Shown here: in pieces, positions 1 through 7,485 of the stretch
How the letters are laid out: each line of letters begins with the position of its first letter
Position numbering within the stretch: the stretch's first letter is position 1
Source of the DNA: Glycocaulis alkaliphilus
GTDB lineage: Bacteria > Pseudomonadota > Alphaproteobacteria > Caulobacterales > Maricaulaceae
Reading direction: 5' to 3'
Length of the DNA: 64,000 nt
Assembly: GCF_004000605.1 (NCBI RefSeq)
Contig: NZ_CP018911.1
Coordinates: 1,674,001 to 1,738,000, forward strand
The notes under the pieces: generated by a model
Seen by the model: the letters and a program-made list of their open reading frames with translations, nothing else
The model's database searches: none
What the model was told of the DNA's origin: nothing
Made by a program: the position numbers and the translations under genes

Positions 1-1014
1 GATCGCCGCGAGGTCGAAAGCTTCCGGGTGGGCCGGCGTGCCCTGAAAGGCAGACGGCGCGTAGGTGGCGTGCTGGCCAAGGCCGCCCGCAGCCTGGGAC
101 TGGCGGTAAACGAAGCCGACCTCACTGTCCGTGAACGCCGCGTTGCCGAACAGATAGGCGTCCATGCCATTGCCCAGATCCAGACCGGCATTCCACGATG
201 TCTTGATCGCGCTGTAGGCCGGGTCGCCCAGATTGATGGGGTGCAGCGGGACATTCTGTACGCCTTGCGCGCGCAGCGCCTCGGCACCGGCATGCGGGCC
301 GTGACGATAGGTGCCGCTTTCTTCCGTTGCCTGGAAGGACAGGTTGAGGAAGCCATTGGCCGTAAGCGGCAGGCCGATATTGCCCTGCAGGTCCAGCACG
401 TCGCCGCCATCATAGAACCGGCCGGCATGGGCGCTGATGGTAGCGCCCTCATTGCTGTCACGCAGATTCATGTTGATGACGCCCGCAATGGCGTCCGAAC
501 CATATTGCGCCGAGGCGCCGTCACGCAGCACTTCGATCGAGCCCAGCGCGATCGGCGGGATCATGTTGAAGTCCTGGCCTTGCGAGCCGGACGTGGTGGC
601 GTGGCCGGTACCGATCTGCACCACCGACGAGCGGTGACGGCGCTGGCCGTTCAGCAGAAGCAGAACGTGGTCAGCCGGCGATGCACGCAGCGTCGCCGGA
701 CGTACGAAGGACGAGCCATCGTTCAGCGGCAGGCGCTGGACGTTAAAGGCCGGGACGGACGTGCGCAGCGCGTCGTTGACGTCGACATACCCCGTCGAGA
801 CAAGCTCGTCCGGCGAGATGACGTCGATGGGCACAAGGCTCTGGGTGTCGGTGCGGCCCTGACGGCGGGTACCCGTCGTCACGGTGATGACTTCGACCTG
901 TGAGCGTGCAGATGCGTCGTTGGGCGCCTGGGCCATGACGGCCGGAGCCAGCCCTGTAACGCTCGCGGTGGCCAGCGCCACCATCCCCGCCTGGGCGAGC
1001 AATGTTTTTTTCAT
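1..1014 (-). CDS. TonB-dependent outer-membrane receptor, N-terminal part (cut by window edge)
   Basis: This is the first 338 codons of a TonB-dependent receptor; the C-terminal barrel lies outside the window. It starts with a Sec signal peptide (MKKTLLAQAG..., cleavage near AVMAQA, residue ~30), followed by a TonB-box-like stretch (EVITVTTGTRR, residues ~41-50) and a plug domain with the usual VPIDVIS, LLLNGQRRH and VLRDGASAQYGSDAIAGVINM signatures up to about residue 180. It should sit in the outer membrane and take up a ligand with TonB energy. The neighbouring dipeptidase-like protein and ALDH suggest a peptide or amino-compound ligand, which is inference. A copy of the TTTC-TATCG-AAA motif lies 65 bp upstream of the start. 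Confidence 0.93.
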   Translation of the reverse strand, partial: MKKTLLAQAGMVALATASVTGLAPAVMAQAPNDASARSQVEVITVTTGTRRQGRTDTQSLVPIDVISPDELVSTGYVDVNDALRTSVPAFNVQRLPLNDGSSFVRPATLRASPADHVLLLLNGQRRHRSSVVQIGTGHATTSGSQGQDFNMIPPIALGSIEVLRDGASAQYGSDAIAGVINMNLRDSNEGATISAHAGRFYDGGDVLDLQGNIGLPLTANGFLNLSFQATEESGTYRHGPHAGAEALRAQGVQNVPLHPINLGDPAYSAIKTSWNAGLDLGNGMDAYLFGNAAFTDSEVGFVYRQSQAAGGLGQHATYAPSAFQGTPAHPEAFDLAAI

Positions 1015-1064
1015 GATATTCCCCGATTCATTCATCGACAGTGATGTCGGATGGGTTGTCAGCC

Positions 1065-1106
1065 GATCATCTAAAAAATTTCCTATCGTAAATATTTTAG
1101 ATGATC
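1065..1106. promoter_or_regulatory. Operator-like site upstream of the TonB receptor
   Basis: A perfect 12-bp inverted repeat (GATCATCTAAAA at 1065-1076, TTTTAGATGATC at 1095-1106) encloses the 14-mer TTTCCTATCGTAAA at 1079-1092. That 14-mer recurs with one or two changes upstream of the dipeptidase and between the regulator and ALDH genes. The likely binder is the XRE/cupin regulator encoded nearby; this assignment is inference. Confidence 0.6.
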
Positions 1107-1131
1107 AAGCCCGGTGTCATCAAATCGTCAA

Positions 1132-2220
1132 TCAACCGATGACATCGCGATAAAGGCGCAACAGATTGGCGCCCATGATCTTGTCGGTGTCGCCCTGGCT
1201 ATAGCCCCGCGCCCGCAGCCCGTCCCGGATCACATTCATGCGTGCCGGCCCGTTCAACTGATCGATAAACAAGGGCCAGTCGGCATCATTGAAGGCCGCG
1301 CCCATCTCCCGGCGCAGCGATTCGAGATACTCCTCGCTCATCTCGATAACGCGGTGATCGCGGTCGCTGCCAATGGCTACATGCTCGATGCCGCACACAT
1401 TCACAGCATGGTCGATATGAGCGAAGTACGCCTCTAACGCGCCTTCGCGCCGGTCGGTGAGAAACGGGCGGATCTGGCAGATTCCCGTTACACCGCCGCG
1501 TTCGGCCACGGCCCGCAGATTCTCGTCGGTCGTGCTGCGGATATGCGGATGAACGGACCGGCACGATGCGTGGGAGTTGATGATCGGCACCGCTGAAGCC
1601 GCCACCGTTTCGGCCAGGGTCCGCATGCCCGCATGGGATACATCGATCAGCATGCTAACTTCGTTCATGCGCTCGACAAGCGCGTGGCCGAACAGGCTGA
1701 GACCGCCATCATTGGGCTCCCAGCATCCTGAACCGGCCCAGTTCTGGTCGTTATAGGTCATCTGTGCAGAGCGGACGCCCCGCTCATAAAAGGCATTGAC
1801 CCTGTCGAGATCGCGGCCGAACTGCGTGGTGTTCTGGAACAGGTAGAACACAGCGATACGGCTGTCACGGTGGGCCTGAAGGGCGTCGTCCGCCCGCGTC
1901 GCCTTGATGAACCAGTGCGGATTATCGGCGATGTGGGCATCGTATTCGTCCAACGCCTGAAGGGCGTCCTGGTAGGCGTCCTCTTCGTATTTGCGCGGAT
2001 CGCCCAGCGTGACCGTAATCGCTGAAAGGCCGCTTGAGCGCATCGCAGTCAGCAGGTCATCGCCATATTCCAGGCGAAGCTCGCCCATCGCATCGAACGC
2101 AAATGGCGCACTGGCAGAATCAGAAGCGCTGACTGCACCCCAAGCGGCCGAGCCCGCCACCATTCCGGTCAGACCGGCAGGCAGCGTCGCTGCGAGGAAA
2201 CCGCGTCGAGAAAATTCCAT
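1132..2220 (-). CDS. Peptidase M19 (renal dipeptidase-like) protein, Tat-exported
   Basis: A 362-residue protein of the membrane/renal dipeptidase family. The start at 2220 gives a twin-arginine signal (SRRGFLA, residues 4-10); the operator-like motif lies just upstream of it, so the longer reading frame up to 2283 is not used. Metal-site landmarks are visible: DVSH (H196), the SHAS...RSVHPHIRS block (H217) and GSD (D286). The N-terminal His-x-Asp metal motif of classical members is absent; the equivalent place reads FDAMGEL (residues 42-48). It may be a variant hydrolase of the periplasm. It lies between the TonB receptor and the XRE/cupin gene on the same strand, so imported or periplasmic peptides are plausible substrates. 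Family is firm; activity is uncertain. Confidence 0.85.
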   Translation of the reverse strand: MEFSRRGFLAATLPAGLTGMVAGSAAWGAVSASDSASAPFAFDAMGELRLEYGDDLLTAMRSSGLSAITVTLGDPRKYEEDAYQDALQALDEYDAHIADNPHWFIKATRADDALQAHRDSRIAVFYLFQNTTQFGRDLDRVNAFYERGVRSAQMTYNDQNWAGSGCWEPNDGGLSLFGHALVERMNEVSMLIDVSHAGMRTLAETVAASAVPIINSHASCRSVHPHIRSTTDENLRAVAERGGVTGICQIRPFLTDRREGALEAYFAHIDHAVNVCGIEHVAIGSDRDHRVIEMSEEYLESLRREMGAAFNDADWPLFIDQLNGPARMNVIRDGLRARGYSQGDTDKIMGANLLRLYRDVIG

Positions 2221-2230
2221 GATATTGCCC

Positions 2231-2260
2231 CATAATATTTTCGTATCGGAAATATTATGG
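2231..2260. promoter_or_regulatory. Operator-like site upstream of the dipeptidase gene
   Basis: TTTCGTATCGGAAA at 2239-2252 lies inside a perfect 10-bp inverted repeat (CATAATATTT 2231-2240, AAATATTATG 2250-2259). It is 19 bp upstream of the dipeptidase start at 2220 and differs at two positions from the site before the TonB receptor. It is probably bound by the XRE/cupin regulator. Confidence 0.6.
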
Positions 2261-2365
2261 GTTGGCGAATGGCTCGCTGGCAAGCCCCCTGCCCGCGATT
2301 CGGGCTACACTGCCGGACGTCGGAGCAATGGAAAGCTGTGCTGGCGCGGGGGTAATTCCCGCCTG

Positions 2366-2992
2366 TCAGGCCGTGTTTATCCAGAGAACTACGGCATCCT
2401 GCTCGCTGATCGACACGCAGGCGTGACGCATATTGCTGTCAATATAGATGCTGTCGCCTGCGCGGAGGTGTTCGGGCGCGTAATGCTCGGTGTGAAACAG
2501 CACCTCGCCTTCCAGAACGTAGAGAAACTCCTCGCCCTGGTGCCCCCGCCAATCGAGAAACTCATCGATGGCCCGCGCCTTGATAACGGAGCGGAACGGC
2601 AAAATCCGTTTGTTCATAAGATCTGACGCCAGCAGCCGGTGGGCGTACACGGCCGTTTCCATCAGCTTGCCATCCCCGGCACGCGTGACCGAGCGGCGCC
2701 CCGACGCTTCCAGACTGGTTTCGGCATTGAACAGCCGCGTGATGTCAATCTCGAAGCCGTCGGCCAGTTTCTGCACCACATCAAATGTCGGCGACATATG
2801 GTCGTTCTCGATCTTCGAGAGTGTGGACGCAGCAAGGCCGGTGCGCTGCGCCGCCTCTTCCAGCGTCCAGCTCTTGCTTTTACGCAACTGGCGGACCTGC
2901 TTGCCAAGCGCCATAGCGCCTGCCCTGCGCCTTGCGGGTGGCTGAACGCGATTGGACTCGATGATGTTTTGATAGTCTTGCGTATTGCTCAT
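2366..2992 (-). CDS. XRE-family transcriptional regulator with cupin domain
   Basis: A 208-residue regulator. Residues ~32-86 are a helix-turn-helix of the Xre/Cro type (RQLRKSKSWTLEEAAQRTGL..STLSKIEN), and residues ~138-205 are a small cupin barrel with candidate metal/ligand residues H151, E155 and H190. Such HTH-cupin proteins usually sense amino-acid or polyamine-type metabolites and control neighbouring uptake and catabolic genes. The ATG at 2992 is preferred because the upstream extension to 3106 is low-complexity and lacks homology-like features. It is surrounded by three copies of one palindromic motif (1079, 2239, 3114), including one in its own upstream region, which fits local and autoregulatory control. 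Ligand unknown. Confidence 0.88.
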   Translation of the reverse strand: MSNTQDYQNIIESNRVQPPARRRAGAMALGKQVRQLRKSKSWTLEEAAQRTGLAASTLSKIENDHMSPTFDVVQKLADGFEIDITRLFNAETSLEASGRRSVTRAGDGKLMETAVYAHRLLASDLMNKRILPFRSVIKARAIDEFLDWRGHQGEEFLYVLEGEVLFHTEHYAPEHLRAGDSIYIDSNMRHACVSISEQDAVVLWINTA

Positions 2993-3113
2993 GTTCGCCC
3001 CGTCGCGTGCCTGCGCCCTGTCCAGCCGTATTACCGATGTGTAGCGCGTCAAAACTATACCGCAAGGCCGATGCGCCAAGTCCATTCTCTTACGCATTTG
3101 ACGCACAGAAAAC

Positions 3114-3127
3114 TTTCCGATAGGAAA
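3114..3127. promoter_or_regulatory. Operator-like site between XRE/cupin and ALDH genes
   Basis: TTTCCGATAGGAAA, read on the other strand as TTTCCTATCGGAAA, differs by one base from each of the sites at 1079 and 2239. It lies in the divergent intergenic region, 122 bp from the regulator start and 103 bp from the ALDH start, where it could control both directions. Confidence 0.6.
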
Positions 3128-3229
3128 AGTCGTATGACGCTGACGTTTGCGGCGGGCTCACGGGTCACGGTCCGGGCCACCAGCTGGCAAACGCAATGAA
3201 CCACACTAACCAGAATTGGGGCGGGCTAT

Positions 3230-4792
3230 ATGCCTGATACACAAAGTCACTTTGCCGCTGACGATGCGGTGATTGCGCGCGGCCCTGCCGTATTGGCGCG
3301 CGAGGCCTTCTCGGCCATGGGTCTGGACTTTCCGTTGACACGCAAAGGGGAGTTGACTGTCCGTACGCCGGTGGACGGCTCGCAAATTGGCACGATGACG
3401 CCTGAAACGGCTGCATCAACCAAGGCTGCTATCGAGAACGCCGTGTCGGCGTTCCAACAGTGGCGCGCCGTGCCAGCGCCGATCCGGGGCGAGCTGATTC
3501 GGCGATTCGGCAATCTCTGCCGCGAACACAAGGAAGCACTCTCCTGCCTCGTCACGCTGGACTGCGGCAAGACGCTGGATGAAGCACGCGGCGAGGTTCA
3601 GGAAGTCATCGACATCTGCGACTTTGCCGTTGGCCTGTCGCGCCAGTTGCATGGCCTGAGCATCGCCACCGAGCGCCCCAACCACCGCATGGCCGAAACC
3701 TGGCACCCGTTGGGTGTGTTCGCGCAGATCAGCGCGTTCAACTTCCCGGTCGCCGTGTGGTCCTGGGGCACGATGATCGCCCTGACTTGCGGGAATGCAG
3801 CGATCTGGAAGCCATCAGAAAAGTCTCTTCTGTCGGCATCGGCCTGCGCCGGACTGCTGGCGCGCGCATGCGCAGATTTCCCCCAGGCGCCAAAGCATCT
3901 CCATCAGATTCTGGTCGGTGGCGGCGATGTCGGCGCGCAGCTCGCGGCTGATCCGCGCGTCGCGCTCATCAGCGCCACCGGCAGCACCAAGATGGGGCGC
4001 AGCGTGTCGAGCACTGTGGCGGCGCGCCTCGGCCGTTCAATCCTTGAGCTCGGCGGCAATAACGCCGCCATCATCACGCCGTCTGCCAATCGCGACCTCG
4101 TGCTTCGCGGCGTGACATTCTCGGCAGCGGGCACGTCCGGCCAGCGCTGCACCTCCATGCGCCGGTTGATCGTGCACGAAAGCGTGCATGACGAACTGGT
4201 GGCCCAGCTCAAGCGGGCCTTCGGCCAGCTGCGTGTCGGCAACCCTCTGGAACCTGGCGTGCATGCCGGTCCGCTAATCGATCTTCCGGCGATGGACATG
4301 TTCAACGCGGCGCTCGATCAGGCACGGGCCGAAGGCGGTGTGGTGCATGGCGGCCAGCGCCTGCTGGCAGAAGAATACCCGGACGCGGCCTACTTGGCTC
4401 CCGCCCTGGTCGAAATGCCGTCACAGACACCGATCGTACATACCGAAACCTTCGGTCCAATCCTCTATGTCATGCGCTATCGCGACATCGAGGAAGCCAT
4501 CGCGATGAATAATGCCGTGCCGCAGGGTCTCTCCTCGGCGATCTTCACCGACAATATGCGCGAGGCGGAGCTGTTCACATCCAGCCTCGGCAGTGATTGC
4601 GGTATCGCCAACGTCAATATCGGCACCAGTGGCGCAGAGATTGGCGGCGCGTTCGGCGGCGAGAAGGAAACCGGCGGAGGCCGCGCCTCCGGCTCGGACA
4701 CCTGGAAGGCCTATATGCGCCGCGCCACCAACACCATCAACTACTCAACCGACCTTCCCCTGGCCCAGGGCGTGCGTTTCGACGCGGCCTGA
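3230..4792 (+). CDS. Aldehyde dehydrogenase, ALDH7 type (probable alpha-aminoadipic semialdehyde dehydrogenase)
   Basis: A 520-residue NAD(P)-dependent aldehyde dehydrogenase. The general base (ILELGGNNA, E273) and catalytic cysteine (GTSGQRCTSMRR, C307) are present. The GGNNA variant and the C-terminal GTSGAEIGGAFGGEKETGGG block are typical of the ALDH7/antiquitin branch, which oxidises alpha-aminoadipic semialdehyde (piperideine-6-carboxylate) in lysine degradation. It is cytoplasmic. Transcribed divergently from the XRE/cupin regulator and followed 39 bp later by two TPR genes on the same strand. Family is confident; the substrate is inferred from family alone, since no other lysine-degradation gene is adjacent. 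Confidence 0.9.
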   Translation: MPDTQSHFAADDAVIARGPAVLAREAFSAMGLDFPLTRKGELTVRTPVDGSQIGTMTPETAASTKAAIENAVSAFQQWRAVPAPIRGELIRRFGNLCREHKEALSCLVTLDCGKTLDEARGEVQEVIDICDFAVGLSRQLHGLSIATERPNHRMAETWHPLGVFAQISAFNFPVAVWSWGTMIALTCGNAAIWKPSEKSLLSASACAGLLARACADFPQAPKHLHQILVGGGDVGAQLAADPRVALISATGSTKMGRSVSSTVAARLGRSILELGGNNAAIITPSANRDLVLRGVTFSAAGTSGQRCTSMRRLIVHESVHDELVAQLKRAFGQLRVGNPLEPGVHAGPLIDLPAMDMFNAALDQARAEGGVVHGGQRLLAEEYPDAAYLAPALVEMPSQTPIVHTETFGPILYVMRYRDIEEAIAMNNAVPQGLSSAIFTDNMREAELFTSSLGSDCGIANVNIGTSGAEIGGAFGGEKETGGGRASGSDTWKAYMRRATNTINYSTDLPLAQGVRFDAA

Positions 4793-4831
4793 GCTGACAT
4801 TCGACTTACCAACCCGAAGAAAGGGCAGACC

Positions 4832-5830
4832 ATGACTTTCAAGACCCTGCTTATCACCGGCGCGGCCGCCCTGGCCCTCGCCGGCACGGCAGCCAGCGCG
4901 CAGGAAATTCCGCAAGGAACCAGCTACCAGACGGAGTCGCTTCTGGGCGAGCGTCTGTACACCCGCTCTGCCGAGACGATGAATCTGGCAGATCCCAGCG
5001 CATTTGAACGCGCCACGATTGAAGCCCATGCGGCCTATGTCGCCGACATGAACCCGGACACGGCCACCTGGTATGGCCGGATGCTGTCCTATCAGGGCTA
5101 TTTCCGTGAAGCGATCGAAGTCTATGACGCGGCGATCGAGCGTTTCCCCGAAAACGCCAAGCTGCGCCGCCACCGCGCGCACCGCTATTTCACGCTGCGC
5201 GATTTTGATGCGTCGATTGCCGAAGGCCTGCGCGCCGCTGAGCTCTATGAGAACATGCCGCTTGAGCGCGAGCTGCTCGGCCCGGACTACTTCCCGTCCA
5301 CGCCGGACGTGGTCCAGTTCTACCTCTACTACCATCTGGGCCAGGCCTATTTTGCGGCCAACCAGTACCGCGAGGCAGCGCGCTGGTTTAACCGCTCACA
5401 TGAAGTAGCCGTGGGCGTAGATGATGCCGTGAGCATCACCGCAGCGGTCTATTGGGAGTACATCTCGCTGGCCCGTGCGGGCGACTTCTTCGCCGCCCGT
5501 GAGCTGCTGGAGAGCTACACCTTCACCCTCGAAGACCTGAGCGAGAACATCGAAAGCAATTTCTATTTCGATGGCATCCAGCTCTTCAAGGGCGAGCGCG
5601 ACTTCGACACCTTCTTCAGCGATGAAGACACCGGCATGGCGTTCTCCAACGCGTCGGCGGCGGCCTCATCTACGGCCTTCACCCTTGCCAATTATCTGCT
5701 GCTGCAAGGCCATCGTGACGAGGCGAAGGAATGGTATCGCCGCTCGATCAATGTCGATGGCTGGTCGTTCTTCGCCCGTATCCAGGCGGAAGCTGACTGG
5801 GCGACGCTCTTCCCGGGCGAGACTCCCTAA
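4832..5830 (+). CDS. Periplasmic TPR-repeat protein
   Basis: A 332-residue protein with a Sec signal peptide (MTFKTLLITGAAALALAGTAASAQ, cleavage after ASA). The mature part holds tetratricopeptide-like helices, clearest at residues ~75-135 (WYGRMLSYQGYFREAIEVYD, LRRHRAHRYFTLRDFDASI) and ~165-205. No enzyme motif is visible. It follows the ALDH gene with a good ribosome-binding site (AAAGGG) and probably shares its transcript. The next gene is a clear paralogue, so the pair arose by tandem duplication. Exact role unknown; a scaffold or binding protein in the periplasm is the likely class. Confidence 0.8.
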   Translation: MTFKTLLITGAAALALAGTAASAQEIPQGTSYQTESLLGERLYTRSAETMNLADPSAFERATIEAHAAYVADMNPDTATWYGRMLSYQGYFREAIEVYDAAIERFPENAKLRRHRAHRYFTLRDFDASIAEGLRAAELYENMPLERELLGPDYFPSTPDVVQFYLYYHLGQAYFAANQYREAARWFNRSHEVAVGVDDAVSITAAVYWEYISLARAGDFFAARELLESYTFTLEDLSENIESNFYFDGIQLFKGERDFDTFFSDEDTGMAFSNASAAASSTAFTLANYLLLQGHRDEAKEWYRRSINVDGWSFFARIQAEADWATLFPGETP

Positions 5831-5844
5831 ACCCCTGCCCGGGG

Positions 5845-5874
5845 CCCTGTGCCGCCTTCCCCGGCGGCGCAGGG
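5845..5874 (+). terminator. Hairpin between the two TPR genes
   Basis: A 12-bp stem (CCCTGTGCCGCC / GGCGGCGCAGGG, one G-U pair) with a 6-nt loop is followed by a T-rich stretch (catttcctt). It may attenuate or end the ALDH/TPR transcript before the second TPR gene. Confidence 0.5.
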
Positions 5875-5912
5875 CATTTCCTTGCCTGACTGCTCACTGA
5901 AAGGTGCTGGCC

Positions 5913-6869
5913 ATGCCGATCCGAATGTCTACCACCGTCGCTGCCATGCTACTGCTGGCAGCAGGTCCGCTGGAAGCCCAGATTGCCGACCGCGACGCTG
6001 CCCTCGCCCCGGCGGGGGAAACCTTGCGCGAGGGCCAGACGCTGATCGGTACGCCCTTGAGCGAGCCGGGCTTCAGCCCCGAACTGCGCGCCGAGCTGGA
6101 GCTTGATCTGGCGATTGCGCGGGCCACGCTGGAACTCGCGCCGCACCGTGAAGATTCCTATATCTGGCTTGGCCGCCGGCTCGGCTATCTCGGCCGTTTC
6201 GAGGACGCTGTTGATGTGTTCACGCAAGGACTGGAGCTGTTTCCTGACAGCTACAAGCTTTTGCGCTTCCGCGGGCGCCATCTGGCGCGCAGCCGTCAGT
6301 TTGAGGCTGCGATAGCCGACTACACGCATGCGCTGGAACTGATGGAAGGCGTGCAGGACAGTTTCGAGCCGGACGGTATCGCCAACGCCTATAACCTGCC
6401 GCTCGGCACCTTCCGCTCCAACCTTCACTATTACCGCGCCCAGACCAGCTTTGCCGTTGGCGATTTCGAGATGCTGGTGTCCGGCATGCAGGCTGCGCTG
6501 GATGAGCCTCTGCTGATCGATCCGACCGGCGATATGGGCGTAGCCATCGCCTACTGGCTCTATATCGGCCACAGCCTTCTGGGCGATGACGCGGCGGCGC
6601 GCGCGGCGCTTGCGCCGGTACATGCTGACCTGCCGCTGATCGAGAACGCCAACTATCTGCGCGGCGCGCTCTTCTTCAAGGGCGAGATCGCCCGCGAGGA
6701 GATGGAGGCGTTTCCAGGTGCGATCGAGCAGTTCGCCCTGGCCATGGCGGACCGTCTGGCGGGCGATAACGACGCTGCCGAAGCGCGCATGGAAGCAATC
6801 GTCCGTGCGGGCGCGTCCGGCTTCTGGCCGGCTGAAACCGAAATCCTGCGCATCCGGGAGGAGCGCTAA
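5913..6869 (+). CDS. TPR-repeat protein, paralogue of the preceding gene
   Basis: A 318-residue protein with an N-terminal signal peptide (STTVAAMLLLAAGPLEAQ). Its TPR region (WLGRRLGYLGRFEDAVDVFT, LLRFRGRHLARSRQFEAAIADY) aligns by eye with the same segments of the gene at 4832, and both end with a similar C-terminal helix pair. The ATG at 5913 is preceded by GAAAGG at 8 nt; an in-frame GTG at 5904 is less likely. No catalytic motif. Probably exported to the periplasm and acting with its paralogue. Confidence 0.75.
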   Translation: MPIRMSTTVAAMLLLAAGPLEAQIADRDAALAPAGETLREGQTLIGTPLSEPGFSPELRAELELDLAIARATLELAPHREDSYIWLGRRLGYLGRFEDAVDVFTQGLELFPDSYKLLRFRGRHLARSRQFEAAIADYTHALELMEGVQDSFEPDGIANAYNLPLGTFRSNLHYYRAQTSFAVGDFEMLVSGMQAALDEPLLIDPTGDMGVAIAYWLYIGHSLLGDDAAARAALAPVHADLPLIENANYLRGALFFKGEIAREEMEAFPGAIEQFALAMADRLAGDNDAAEARMEAIVRAGASGFWPAETEILRIREER

Positions 6870-6908
6870 ACGCCAGGTGCCGGTTCGGCAAACATGCCCT
6901 GCCGGCAC

Positions 6909-7400
6909 TTATTCCTTGGCGTCTTCGGCCTTTTCCGGCGTTACTTCGGCACCGGCTTTCTCGCGCTTTTTGCGGCGATCAAATACGTCACGCATGTGGC
7001 GCTCATCGTCCTTGGACAACAGCTTGGCAAATTCGGGAAAGTGATCGTCTTCTTCTTCATCGATGTGGTGAAGATAATCATGTTCGAGCGTCTTGAATTT
7101 CTGAAGCCAAGCGCCTGATGCCATGTCTGTCGCGGCCAGATCGTTCAGGGCCTCGTCAATGTCGTGATGTTCGGCAACCGAGTGGCGGGTTTCATCGGTT
7201 GCGGCGGGCTTGCGCATCATCGTTGAATAGAGCGCCTGCTCTTCGGCAGCGGCGTGCGCCTTCACCTCCCGGGTAAACTCTTCGAACAGAGTACGGCGCT
7301 CGCGCGTGTCACCGCTGGTTTTGCCGATTTTTTCCAGCAGGTCACGGTGACGGTCATGGTCGTCCTTGAGGCGCGCAAAAATGGCGGCACTATCAGCCAT
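6909..7400 (-). CDS. Hemerythrin HHE-domain protein
   Basis: A 163-residue all-helical protein with the di-iron hemerythrin pattern: H15, the HAAAEE pair (H49, E53), H78/H79, H107, H111 and H120. HHE proteins bind oxygen, NO or iron and often serve in redox or metal stress. The C-terminal 30 residues are charged and low-complexity (RRKKREKAGAEV...). The start at 7400 has GGAG at 9 nt; the upstream in-frame codons are ignored. It stands alone, converging on the TPR genes. Specific role unknown. Confidence 0.85.
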   Translation of the reverse strand: MADSAAIFARLKDDHDRHRDLLEKIGKTSGDTRERRTLFEEFTREVKAHAAAEEQALYSTMMRKPAATDETRHSVAEHHDIDEALNDLAATDMASGAWLQKFKTLEHDYLHHIDEEEDDHFPEFAKLLSKDDERHMRDVFDRRKKREKAGAEVTPEKAEDAKE

Positions 7401-7485
7401 CGCAGAGTTCTCCCAATTCATGCCAAGGGTTTAGCAACCCTCTAGCTGAGAGAATGGTTCCCTGCGCGACAGCGTTCCTGCGCCG

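Noticed and set aside
28-903. 291-codon plus-strand frame at the window start
   Set aside because: Antisense to the TonB receptor, which has signal peptide, TonB box and plug motifs.
2221-2283. Longer dipeptidase start at 2283
   Set aside because: It would bury the Tat signal 21 residues inside and place the operator-like motif in coding sequence.
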